Of a stretch of DNA of 13,602 bases, positions 6,490-13,602 are shown piece by piece. The stretch comes from Desulfuromonadaceae bacterium (GTDB lineage: Bacteria; Desulfobacterota; Desulfuromonadia; Desulfuromonadales; Geopsychrobacteraceae). Both the position numbers and the translations under genes were made by a program. The notes beneath the pieces are model-generated. The model worked only from the letters and a program-made list of their open reading frames with translations, made no database searches and was not told the DNA's origin. The stretch lies in NCBI GenBank assembly GCA_016744555.1, contig JADGED010000014.1:6828-20429 (forward strand). The letters run 5' to 3'. The first letter of the stretch is position 1. Every line of letters begins with the position of its first letter.

Positions 6490-8460
6490 TTGGTGCGATA
6501 CTCCCCAATAAAAGCCTTTAGAAACCTTAAGATTCGCCGCAAATTGCTGGTAATAATTTTACCTCTAGTCCTATTGCCAATTATCTTGCTTGGTGGAATG
6601 ATCGGCTACATTGCTACCCAACAGGCGTATGAAGGGATAACTGCAACCAGCAAAGCTGACCTTGACCATATGACAGAATTTACCCTTAACTTGCTCGATG
6701 GACACCATCGGCAATTTGAAGTAAATCGACAGGAAAAAAAGGTCATTGTAAAACGGGAGCTAAAGGCTCTAGTAGATCTTGCCTACACTTTGATTAACCA
6801 GCAACAACAACAATGTGAACACGGGCACGCCACACGAAACGATGGCCAATCATCTGCTCGCAACAGCTTTAAGCAAGTCAGCATTGGTAGTAACGGCTAC
6901 CTTTTCGCCCTCACCAGCAAAGGGACATTAGCAGTACACCCTGCTCGTGAAGGGGAAAACATAATTGATGAACAGGACGAAAATGGCCATTTCTTTATTC
7001 GGGACTTGACCGAACGGGCAGTATTATCGGAGCCAGGCGAGGTATTGTATGCCATCTATCCATGGAGGAACGAACAATTAGGCGACACCTCACCTCGCAA
7101 TAAAATTGTTGCCTTCCGCTATTGCCCCAAGTGGGATTGGATAGTAGCGGCGGGTGGTTTTTTAGACGAAACCTACGACAACCCAGAATTTGAAAAAAAA
7201 TCGATGCTGGCACTGGCCGAGCAAATCAAAAGTAAAAAGGTTGGCAAGACTGGATATATTTACTGCATGTCTAGCGATGGAACGATGAAAATTCATCCCA
7301 ACGCTGAGGGACAAAACTTAATCTCTGCCGAAGATACAAGTGGCAAAGCATTTATTGCCGAAATGGTTAAAAACCAGGACGGCTGGATTCGCTATCCATG
7401 GCGAAATAAATACGACAAAAAAGCGCGCATGAAAATCGTTCGCTATCGCTACTTTGCACCCTGGGACTGGATTGTTGCGGTCGGTAGTTACGAGGACGAA
7501 TTCTATCAACAGGCTAACGACCTTAAATGGAGAATTGCTAAATACGTTTTATTGCTGCCCATGATAATTGGGATAATAGCTGTCACTTTAGTGCTTATGG
7601 CCTCAAAAATACTCACCGACCCAATTCAAAAAATGACCACAGTAATTCGACGAGTTAGACAAGGTCGCCTAGACGAACAAATGCCGGTAGAAACTTTGGA
7701 TGAACTGGGTGAATTGGCACTATCGTTTAATCGAATGACCAGAATGTTGCAAAAAAACAAGGAGATGGAAGCATCATTGGCACAACAGGGAAAAATGGCA
7801 TCCCTAGGAGTTTTGTCTTCTGGGGTTGCACATGAAATCAACAATCCACTCGGGGTTATACTTGGCTATGCCGGTTACTTGGAGAAAAAAATTCCCGAGG
7901 ACGACCCCAACCACACCTTTATTAGTGAGATAAAGCGGGAAAGTAAACGCTGTAAAAAAATTGTCCAAGACTTGCTTAGTTACTCGCGTACACCAAAACC
8001 GGTGTTAGAGCAAACCGACATTGTTAAATTGCTGCGCCAAATCATAGATTTTGCCAGTAACCACACAGACTTGTACCATGTCTCTATTGAACAAAACTTA
8101 GCCGATGACATTCCACTTCTGGATGCTGATGCGGATCAACTACGGCAAGTAGTTATAAACCTTCTACTTAACGCTGGAGCAGCTTCACCACGCGGATCAA
8201 TGATTAAAGTTAACGCCTCTTTGGAGGATAATGCTGGTGTGTTAATTGAGTTTATTGATGAGGGAGAAGGTATTTCGCTGGAGAACCTCGAAAAGATTTT
8301 CGAACCGTTCTTTACCACTAAAGCGCGTGGGACAGGTTTGGGATTGGCCATTACTAAACAGATAATCGATATGCATCAGGGGAAAATTTCTATCGATTCG
8401 GTTCTAGATCAAGGGACGACGGTTACTATTTTCTTACCGCTACAAAGGGAAGAATATTAA
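6490..8460 (+). CDS. Sensor histidine kinase with two tandem Cache domains
   Basis: A membrane sensor kinase of 656 aa. Order: TM1 (about 16-38), periplasmic region with two similar Cache_2-type units (about 136-228 and 255-338), TM2 (351-372), HAMP (373-425), HisKA with His448 in GVAHEINNPLG, and an HATPase domain with N box around N557-N561, G1 DEGEG 590-594, FEPFF 604-608 and GTGLGLA 614-620. All catalytic boxes are intact. Both Cache units contain HP, YPWRN and WDWIVA, so they arose by duplication. Such domains bind small organic ligands in related proteins. The ligand here is unknown. The frame starts at TTG 6490, and GTG 6493 is an equally good start (GGAT at 6481). No receiver gene is adjacent, so its partner is elsewhere. 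Residues 104-108 are a short Gln run. Confidence 0.93.
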   Translation: MVRYSPIKAFRNLKIRRKLLVIILPLVLLPIILLGGMIGYIATQQAYEGITATSKADLDHMTEFTLNLLDGHHRQFEVNRQEKKVIVKRELKALVDLAYTLINQQQQQCEHGHATRNDGQSSARNSFKQVSIGSNGYLFALTSKGTLAVHPAREGENIIDEQDENGHFFIRDLTERAVLSEPGEVLYAIYPWRNEQLGDTSPRNKIVAFRYCPKWDWIVAAGGFLDETYDNPEFEKKSMLALAEQIKSKKVGKTGYIYCMSSDGTMKIHPNAEGQNLISAEDTSGKAFIAEMVKNQDGWIRYPWRNKYDKKARMKIVRYRYFAPWDWIVAVGSYEDEFYQQANDLKWRIAKYVLLLPMIIGIIAVTLVLMASKILTDPIQKMTTVIRRVRQGRLDEQMPVETLDELGELALSFNRMTRMLQKNKEMEASLAQQGKMASLGVLSSGVAHEINNPLGVILGYAGYLEKKIPEDDPNHTFISEIKRESKRCKKIVQDLLSYSRTPKPVLEQTDIVKLLRQIIDFASNHTDLYHVSIEQNLADDIPLLDADADQLRQVVINLLLNAGAASPRGSMIKVNASLEDNAGVLIEFIDEGEGISLENLEKIFEPFFTTKARGTGLGLAITKQIIDMHQGKISIDSVLDQGTTVTIFLPLQREEY

Positions 8461-8538
8461 GGTGATGCGCTACTGACACAAAAATGTGCCATTGTTTCCT
8501 GCTTAAACTGTCACCCATGTTCTGGTTGTACAATTGTT

Positions 8539-8634
8539 CCCCCTCTCCCCGCGGGAGAGGGTTGGGGTGAGGGGAACCTCGTTGCAAAAGCCCCCTCATC
8601 CGCCCGTTGTCCACCTTCTCCCAAAGGGAGAAGG
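8539..8634. repeat. REP-like array of three GC-rich hairpins
   Basis: Between two convergent genes. Hairpin one: CCCTCTCCC (8541-8549) with GGGAGAGGG (8553-8561), loop CGC. Hairpin two: GGGTGAGGGG (about 8565-8574) with CCCCTCATCC (8592-8601), one mispaired or wobble position. Hairpin three: CCTTCTCCC (8614-8622) with GGGAGAAGG (8626-8634), loop AAA. These phrases belong to a widespread class of intergenic palindromic repeats of Gram-negative bacteria (REP-like), as I recall. The region has no gene, and frames read through it are artefacts. It may act as a two-way transcription barrier and mRNA end protector. Confidence 0.85.
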
Positions 8635-8646
8635 ATTATCAATCTA

Positions 8647-9714
8647 TTATTCAACATCAGGAAATAGTTCAGCGAAAACCTCTTTAACGGTCTCAATCCG
8701 CTTAGCTTTCCAAGCATTGCTGCCGCAGAAAACTAATCCGGTATCGGTATTACCTTTTTGTGATCTATCTAACGCATGCATAATGCAAAAACGATCACGT
8801 GAGGTTTGGTAAGCACACTTCTTTAAACAAGCAGAAGGACAATAAGTGTCATTATCTTTATCCCATTGCCAGATTTTTTCAATATTTTGCTTAATTGCAC
8901 GACCTGGTAAGCCAGCAGGGCTCATAATTAGACCAATATCCTCTTTGCTACAATCGAGGTAGGCCTGCTTAAATGCATCATCGGCATCACACTCTTCAGT
9001 TACAACGAACCGAGTCCCCATTTGCACCCCATCGGCACCTTGTTGCATGGCATATTCAAGGTCATCATGATCCCAAACACCACCGGCAGCAATAACAGGG
9101 ATTTCAACGTCCCACTTCTCCCGCAGGTACGCTTTAACTCCTCTAACTGTGGCATACTGATCGTAGTCGCCAGAGCCTATGTTTTCCATTTTTTCACCCA
9201 AATGACCACCTGCAGTATCTGGGTCTTCGACTACAATAGCATCGGGAAAACGTTGAAAGCTTTTTTGCCATTTGCGCACGATTAATTCTGCCGCTTTAAC
9301 TGAAGAGACAATTGGAACTAAAGCAACATCCGGATAATCTGCGGTCAAACCGGGAAGGTTCATCGGCAATCCAGCGCCACTAATTATTATTTTTGCTCCA
9401 CCTTCGCAAGAAGCACGTACCGCATCATCATAATTTTTAACTGCAACCATACAATTGACACCAATAACACCATCTGGGGCAATTTCGTATGCCTTGCGTA
9501 ATTCATCCACAAGTGCCTGATGGTCAGCAGCAAAAAAATTCTTACCGGTGTAAGATTCGCTATCAAGTCCTAAACCAGCGGCAGCAACAATGCCGATACC
9601 ACCATTTAAAGCAACGTTTCCAGCTAACCGATAGCCCGATATCCGTACCCCCATCCCCCCTTGAATTAATGGATATTTAACTTGATGCTTACCGATAGTT
9701 AGTCCTGCAGTCAT
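8647..9714 (-). CDS. Nitronate monooxygenase family FMN protein with C-terminal Cys cluster
   Basis: A TIM-barrel flavoprotein of the nitronate monooxygenase/2-nitropropane dioxygenase family (355 aa), related also to the enoyl-ACP reductase FabK. Typical members oxidise alkyl nitronates with O2, though in anaerobes the true substrate is often unknown. Motifs: LIQGGMGVRIS (16-26), GVNCMVAV near 85-92, catalytic-type His171 in DTAGGHLG, IAAGGVWD (208-215) and GADGVQMGTRF (226-236). Residues 292-330 contain five cysteines (C292, C296, C300, C310, C330), of which C-x3-C-x3-C-x9-C could bind a metal or Fe-S centre, as in a subset of homologues from anaerobes. An ideal GAGGAG lies 6 nt before the ATG. 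It stands alone, divergent from the two-component system. Confidence 0.9.
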   Translation of the reverse strand: MTAGLTIGKHQVKYPLIQGGMGVRISGYRLAGNVALNGGIGIVAAAGLGLDSESYTGKNFFAADHQALVDELRKAYEIAPDGVIGVNCMVAVKNYDDAVRASCEGGAKIIISGAGLPMNLPGLTADYPDVALVPIVSSVKAAELIVRKWQKSFQRFPDAIVVEDPDTAGGHLGEKMENIGSGDYDQYATVRGVKAYLREKWDVEIPVIAAGGVWDHDDLEYAMQQGADGVQMGTRFVVTEECDADDAFKQAYLDCSKEDIGLIMSPAGLPGRAIKQNIEKIWQWDKDNDTYCPSACLKKCAYQTSRDRFCIMHALDRSQKGNTDTGLVFCGSNAWKAKRIETVKEVFAELFPDVE

Positions 9715-9730
9715 ATAAAACTCCTCGTGC

Positions 9731-9745
9731 CTCGCAGTCAGCGAG
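9731..9745 (-). other. Small leader hairpin before the nitronate monooxygenase gene
   Basis: CTCGC (9731-9735) and GCGAG (9741-9745) pair around a 5-nt loop, 16 nt upstream of the ATG on the minus-strand mRNA and just before the GAGGAG. It could affect ribosome access, but a 5-bp stem may be chance. Further upstream, no convincing promoter for this gene was found (best: TTGTAC-17-TTAAAT). Confidence 0.3.
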
Positions 9746-9821
9746 ATTCATAGTCTATTTAATCTGCAGGATATTAACAGTACAAGCCATAGGTGAATGT
9801 AATAGTTGTGTAAAAACTGCC

Positions 9822-9867
9822 TTGTAACACCTTAATTTCAATGGTAATAAGGTAATTACGTTATCAA
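9822..9867 (+). promoter_or_regulatory. Candidate promoter and repeat cluster before the two-component operon
   Basis: TTGTAA (9822-9827) and TAATAA (9845-9850) are 17 nt apart, a weak sigma70 match. Over the -10 and start region lie GGTAATAA (9843-9850), GGTAATTA (9851-9858) and a nearby mirrored GTTATC, a direct-repeat pattern of the sort OmpR-family regulators bind. It may serve autoregulation by the downstream regulator. Evidence is pattern only. Confidence 0.28.
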
Positions 9868-9889
9868 TCTTTCCCCCAAATGAGACTCT

Positions 9890-10849
9890 ATGAATTTATT
9901 CCGGCGCCTATTCCATCCACTTATTACTTTTATTGGCATTCAAATTATTTGGATTGTCCTTTTAGTTTCGTGGATCTACTGGTTTTTGGGGCGCCACCAG
10001 CAATTAAAAGAGTTGGCACAAACCTACCAAACTGAACTACTGCCACAAACTGGTGATTGGCTAATTTTGACCGAGGGAATTGTTTTACTGGTCGCAATTT
10101 TAGCTGGTATCTATGTTATTTTCCTTTATTGGCGCCGTCAGGCAGCTTTAAACCGCGCACAAAAGAATTTTATCAATCAAGTTACCCATGAGTTAAAGTC
10201 ACCACTAGCTTCAATTCGACTTCACCTAGAAACCATCCAATTGCGCCAACCTACTCCCGAAAAATTTGACGATTTTGTTGAGCGTATGCAGGCCGATAGT
10301 GATCGTCTCGACGGGCTAATCGACAATCTCCTCACGGCAAACCGCACCGAGCACAAAGGGACTAGACTTAACCTACAGCGAGCGGATCTATCCTCGGTGG
10401 TAACAGATTGGGTTAAAAAGGAAAAAACCAACCTCCCCGCTAATGGGTCATTAACTGAAGAAATTGAACTCAACCTAATAGCTAAACTTGAAGTTGCTTC
10501 ACTGGAGACCGTTTTACGAAATCTGCTAGAAAATGCCATCCTCCACGGTGACGATGTTCCAACGATAAGAATCACCCTGCGCCGTGATGGCGAAATGGGA
10601 CACCTACAGTTTTCCGATCAAGGCAAGGGGATACCACTAAAGTACCAGAAGAAGGTATTCCGCATATTTTATCGGGTGCGCCATAGTGGCAGGACTATTC
10701 GTGGTAGCGGCCTTGGTCTCTTTATTGTCCGTAATGTTATTCGTCTTCACGGGGGGAAAGTGTGGATCGAAAGCGCTGGTGCTGGCAAGGGAACTACTTT
10801 TCACCTGCTCATTCCTTTAGCTCAAATGGGGCATAAAAATGACAAATAA
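9890..10849 (+). CDS. Small HAMP-less sensor histidine kinase
   Basis: A 319-aa inner-membrane kinase, partner of the OmpR-type regulator it overlaps. Two membrane helices (about 12-33 and 62-80) bracket only about 28 extracytoplasmic residues. There is no HAMP or PAS domain. HisKA follows directly with His100 in THELKSPL, then HATPase with NLLENAI (N box), DQGKGIP (G1), FRIFYRV (F box) and GSGLGLF (G2). All boxes are intact. So short an outer loop suggests sensing within the membrane or through a partner protein, as in intramembrane-sensing kinases. The RBS is poor (GAG before the ATG). Its last codons overlap the regulator start by 11 nt, so the pair is translationally coupled. Confidence 0.93.
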   Translation: MNLFRRLFHPLITFIGIQIIWIVLLVSWIYWFLGRHQQLKELAQTYQTELLPQTGDWLILTEGIVLLVAILAGIYVIFLYWRRQAALNRAQKNFINQVTHELKSPLASIRLHLETIQLRQPTPEKFDDFVERMQADSDRLDGLIDNLLTANRTEHKGTRLNLQRADLSSVVTDWVKKEKTNLPANGSLTEEIELNLIAKLEVASLETVLRNLLENAILHGDDVPTIRITLRRDGEMGHLQFSDQGKGIPLKYQKKVFRIFYRVRHSGRTIRGSGLGLFIVRNVIRLHGGKVWIESAGAGKGTTFHLLIPLAQMGHKNDK

Positions 10850-11543
10850 CATCCCTTTATTACTGGTTGAAGATGAGCCCAATATTGCTCATGGTTTGGT
10901 TTATAACCTCAGCGAAGAGGGCTATGTGGTTACCCACGTCGAAACTGGTGAGCAAGCGTTACAACAACTAGAGACGCAACAATTTGCCTTGGTGGTTTTA
11001 GATTTGATGCTACCTGGAATTGACGGTTTGGAAGTTTGCTCTCGCCTGCGAGAAGGGGGAAATCAAATCCCCATATTGATGCTTACCGCCCGTGGGACCG
11101 AAGATGACCGCATTACTGGACTTAGCCACGGTGCCGATGACTATTTAGCTAAACCGTTTAATCTAAAAGAATTTTTACTGCGGGTTGCCGCACTTTTGCG
11201 CCGTAGCAGCTGGCAAACGGTAAAACTAGAAAATCGCCACTACGATTTCGGTTCCAACCGCATCGATTTTGAAACTCATCAAGCTAGCACCGCAAATGAA
11301 ACAATCCAACTAACAGAACTAGAAATAAAAATGTTGCAATTGTTTTTTGACCACGACGGCAAGGTATTATCGCGCGGGGAATTACTACAACAAGTTTGGG
11401 GTATGTCTCCCGACACCGAAACCAGAACGCTAGACAACTTTATTGTTCGACTACGGAAATACTTTGAAATTGATCCGAGTAAACCATGTTACTTTCGCAC
11501 TATTCGTGGAAGGGGCTATCGATTTACTAAACATCCAGACTAG
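10839..11543 (+). CDS. OmpR/PhoB-family response regulator
   Basis: A 234-aa DNA-binding regulator that the upstream kinase should phosphorylate. Receiver: acidic pair E11/D12, phosphoacceptor Asp55 in VLDLMLPG, Thr83 in MLTARG, Lys105 in LAKPF. Effector: OmpR-type winged HTH from about 130 to the end (LTELEIKMLQLFFDHDGKVL, then TLDNFIVRLRKYF and TIRGRGYRF). All catalytic residues are in place. Length is standard. Start ATG is inside the kinase gene and no other operon member follows; the convergent uspA gene is 147 nt away. Targets are unknown, possibly the operon itself. Confidence 0.95.
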   Translation: MTNNIPLLLVEDEPNIAHGLVYNLSEEGYVVTHVETGEQALQQLETQQFALVVLDLMLPGIDGLEVCSRLREGGNQIPILMLTARGTEDDRITGLSHGADDYLAKPFNLKEFLLRVAALLRRSSWQTVKLENRHYDFGSNRIDFETHQASTANETIQLTELEIKMLQLFFDHDGKVLSRGELLQQVWGMSPDTETRTLDNFIVRLRKYFEIDPSKPCYFRTIRGRGYRFTKHPD

Positions 11544-11625
11544 TTCAATCTAAATGACTGATCTTGCTACCCTTTAAACGAAAATATAGGTTTTATGCCC
11601 TATCCATAATTACAATAATGCTTTA

Positions 11626-11652
11626 TATCCTCCGCTGATACGGAGAGCTATT
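11626..11652 (+). terminator. Weak hairpin between convergent genes
   Basis: CTCCG (11630-11634) and CGGAG (11641-11645) pair around CTGATA, followed by AGCTATTTTAC. It lies 83 nt after the response regulator stop. The stem is short and the T run modest, so it is a weak terminator candidate. The rest of the 147-nt gap holds nothing else I can name. Confidence 0.35.
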
Positions 11653-11690
11653 TTACTGGTCAAGACTGCGTTTAAACCCTTGCGCAAAGC

Positions 11691-12188
11691 TTAGTGTCTA
11701 TCAATCTGCGGTGGAACAATAACTACAGCTCGGTGTGTCTTCCGGAGGATTTTTTCCGCAACACTACCTAAAAATGCATAGTGTAATTTCCCCTTACTGT
11801 GACTACCAAGAATAATCATATCGGCTTCAATTCTATCGGAAACATCCAGAATCATTGGTGCTGCGTCTCCATGATGAACTTCAACCTTCGGCGGGTGTTG
11901 GATTTCCTCTTCAATAAGTTCCGCTTCAGTTTCTATGATTTTATGTAACTGTTCACGAGTCAAACTAGCCATCTCCGATTCATTCATGGAGTTAAACTTG
12001 GCCAATTTGTCCGCTCCCATACTTAATGCGACCATGTTCAGCACCGACGAATCGACTGTTGGCATGACATGCAAGACATGGATTTGCGCATGGAATTTGC
12101 TGCACAATTCTAAAGCATAACGGATAACGTTAGACGATTCCTTGCTCATGTCTTTGGCGACCAAAATCGTTTTTATATCGATGCCCAT
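11691..12188 (-). CDS. UspA-family universal stress protein
   Basis: A 165-aa cytoplasmic UspA-fold protein. It opens with KTILVAKDMSKESSNVIRYA and closes with the nucleotide loop GSHSKGKLHYAFLGSVAEKI (128-147). The canonical G-x2-G-x9-G-S motif would need Gly at 131, but Ser is found there (GSHS). ATP or AMP binding may therefore be altered. It lies 88 nt downstream of the TRAP permease gene on the same strand. Such pairing is known from TeaD, which modulates the TeaABC TRAP system, so a role in controlling this permease is a fair inference. AGGAGG lies 5 nt before the ATG, and a good promoter lies in the gap, so it can be expressed apart from the transporter. Confidence 0.92.
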   Translation of the reverse strand: MGIDIKTILVAKDMSKESSNVIRYALELCSKFHAQIHVLHVMPTVDSSVLNMVALSMGADKLAKFNSMNESEMASLTREQLHKIIETEAELIEEEIQHPPKVEVHHGDAAPMILDVSDRIEADMIILGSHSKGKLHYAFLGSVAEKILRKTHRAVVIVPPQIDRH

Positions 12189-12236
12189 AACTACCTCCTG
12201 TCAGACAGCTCATAAAATTAAATGACCATATCTTTA

Positions 12237-12265
12237 ATTATATCACTAAAACTGCTTTATGTTAT
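12237..12265 (-). promoter_or_regulatory. Sigma70 promoter with extended -10 for uspA
   Basis: On the minus strand TATAAT (12242-12237) is a perfect -10 box preceded by TGA (extended -10), and ATAACA (12265-12260) is a 4-of-6 -35 box at exactly 17 nt. Transcription would start near 12230, giving a leader of about 41 nt. This is the best promoter match I found in the window and shows uspA need not depend on the TRAP transcript. Confidence 0.6.
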
Positions 12266-12276
12266 GACGAAACTAC

Positions 12277-13602
12277 CTAAGCTGTCTCAACAGTATCCTG
12301 CTGTTTCTTTCTTCGACGAAATTGAACAAGCCAGACGAAAACATAAAGAGCAGTAGCTGGAATATACATCAATTCCTTCGGCAGCCTATGGGCAGGAACC
12401 TGTATGTTCAAGATTTCCTGATCAAAGTCTATCCCAGCTTTTTCTGCTGCACTAGAGAAAACAACATTATCAACAAGAATCTTGCCTTCTTCCTCTCGGG
12501 TTTCTATACCAACACCGGCCAGCCTCTCAGCACCGGTCGCTTCGTCACCGACTGTCAACATGATGGTTTTAGTAAACTCCTTGCCACTCATCTTTTCACC
12601 CTTAAGCATAATACGTAGCGCTGAACCGGGATCCATATCACCAACCCAGGTTTCAAGTTGCGCCGGCGGTTCCTCATGTAAAGGTGGAAAAACTTTATCC
12701 CAGACGATGCCTGGGCGAAACAGTATCAAGGCAACCAACAGTAAAGCCGCAGTTTCCCACATTCTACTTTTGACCAAGAAGTAACCCTGAGTTCCAGCGG
12801 CAAAGGCTAGCATCGCAAAGATAGCACCAATAACGACCATCACTAGGTGATACCAATGATCAATACCAATCATCAACAACTGAGTATTGAAGATAAACAT
12901 AAACGGCAATACTGCGGTTCGTATATCGTAGATAAACCCCTGAATACCTGTCTTGATCGGATCTCCGCCTGAAATACCGGCAGCTGCAAAGGCCGCCAAG
13001 CCAACCGGCGGGGTATCATCCGCCAAGATGCCAAAATAGAAAACAAACAGGTGCGCAGCAATAAGGGGAACGATCAAACCGTTTTGGGCTGCGAGGTTGA
13101 CAATAACTGGGGCCATCAGGGTTGAAACAACAATATAGTTCGCCGTAGTCGGCAAGCCCATTCCAAGGATCAAACTGATTATCGCAGTGAAAAGAAGAAT
13201 CAACATCAAGTTGCCACCGGAAATAAATTCAACGAACTCGGTCATAACCAGACCGATACCGGTCAGTGTTACAGTTCCAACAACGATACCGGCAGCGGCG
13301 GTAGCAACGCCGATACCTATCATATTCCGAGCACCGGCAACACTGCCGTTAATCAGGTCAACAACACCTTCTCGAAAAGAAAAACCAGTCTGTCCCTGCA
13401 GCTTACGGAAAAAACCTTTGATCGGCCGCTGGGTCAATAGGATAAAAATCATCAGCACTGTTGCCCAATAAGCCGACAACGAAGGAGAGAGACGTTCCAC
13501 TACCAGACACCACATCAACACCACGACTGGAAGCAGGAAGTAATATCCCGCTTGAGCTGTTTTTCCAAGGTGCGGTAACTCTTTGATTTCCGTAGTTTGT
13601 TC
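12277..13602 (-). CDS. TRAP transporter 4TM/12TM fusion permease, partial
   Basis: The C-terminal part of a fused TRAP permease (DctQ-DctM-like, inner membrane) that uses ion gradients to import substrates delivered by a binding protein. The reading frame is open to the right edge: it already reads EQTTEIKELPHLGKTAQAGY then a membrane helix before the GTG at 13524, so the start lies outside. Hallmarks: GARNMIGIGVATAAAGIV, GMGLPTTANYIV, FYFGILADDTPPVGLAAFAAAGI. Then a DUF3394-type soluble tail (EEPPAQLETWVGDMDPGSAL ... ILVDNVVFSSAAEKAGIDFD) and a last helix before a Lys/Arg end. The matching periplasmic binding protein would lie to the right. UspA follows. Substrate cannot be told. Confidence 0.93.
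   Translation of the reverse strand, partial: EQTTEIKELPHLGKTAQAGYYFLLPVVVLMWCLVVERLSPSLSAYWATVLMIFILLTQRPIKGFFRKLQGQTGFSFREGVVDLINGSVAGARNMIGIGVATAAAGIVVGTVTLTGIGLVMTEFVEFISGGNLMLILLFTAIISLILGMGLPTTANYIVVSTLMAPVIVNLAAQNGLIVPLIAAHLFVFYFGILADDTPPVGLAAFAAAGISGGDPIKTGIQGFIYDIRTAVLPFMFIFNTQLLMIGIDHWYHLVMVVIGAIFAMLAFAAGTQGYFLVKSRMWETAALLLVALILFRPGIVWDKVFPPLHEEPPAQLETWVGDMDPGSALRIMLKGEKMSGKEFTKTIMLTVGDEATGAERLAGVGIETREEEGKILVDNVVFSSAAEKAGIDFDQEILNIQVPAHRLPKELMYIPATALYVFVWLVQFRRRKKQQDTVETA

Noticed and set aside
6790..6820. CAA repeat (poly-Gln) as a possible slippage or phase-variation tract
   Set aside because: Only about five imperfect codons inside a conserved-length kinase. Too short to suggest phase variation.
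8539..8634. CRISPR array
   Set aside because: The three palindromes differ in sequence and are not regularly spaced with unique spacers, and no cas gene is near.
8511..8812. Small frames on both strands running through the REP-like region
   Set aside because: They translate palindromic repeat DNA (strings such as SPRERVGVRG) that commonly produces false proteins.

Overview
The window is ordinary-looking chromosomal DNA of moderate to low GC from a Gram-negative bacterium. A porin-like barrel ending in Phe, Sec signal peptides on secreted proteins and a fused TRAP permease with a DUF3394 tail all indicate an outer and an inner membrane. The gene mix suggests Desulfobacterota/Desulfuromonadota or a neighbouring proteobacterial group: a SulP transporter with an EIIA-like regulator, a TRAP-UspA cluster, a bacterial RRM protein, a Cys-rich nitronate monooxygenase and REP-like CCCTCTCCC palindromes. 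I infer this from family knowledge and could not test it. I see no tRNA, rRNA, CRISPR array, transposase or phage gene.

Layout. (1) 1-2388, minus strand: a two-gene unit with a MerR/excisionase-type HTH regulator carrying a degenerate PTS EIIA domain, followed 27 nt later by a SulP anion transporter. The start of a further minus-strand gene may sit at the very left edge. (2) 2552-5000, plus strand: aroC (chorismate synthase of the long, ARO2-like type), a probable terminator, then the ribosome-assembly GTPase ylqF/rbgA overlapping a small RRM RNA-binding protein gene. (3) 5075-6374, plus strand: a DUF3617 periplasmic protein and an outer-membrane beta-barrel protein, closed by a strong intrinsic terminator. 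(4) 6490-8460, plus strand: a large sensor histidine kinase with two tandem Cache domains and no adjacent response regulator. (5) 8520-8640: a REP-like array of three hairpins between convergent genes. (6) 8647-9714, minus strand: a nitronate monooxygenase-family flavoprotein with a C-terminal cysteine cluster. (7) 9890-11543, plus strand: a complete two-component system, a small histidine kinase overlapping an OmpR-type regulator. (8) 11691-13602, minus strand: a UspA protein with its own good promoter, downstream of a TRAP 4TM/12TM fusion permease that runs off the right edge.

Themes: two membrane transport units each sit beside a likely regulatory partner (SulP with HTH-EIIA-like; TRAP with UspA), and two sensory kinases of very different design occur, one orphan and one paired. 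No clearly novel multi-gene system stands out. The most interesting items are the histidine-less EIIA regulator with operator-like repeats, the GTPase-RRM overlap, the ARO2-like AroC, the nitronate monooxygenase cysteine cluster, and the UspA with an altered nucleotide motif.
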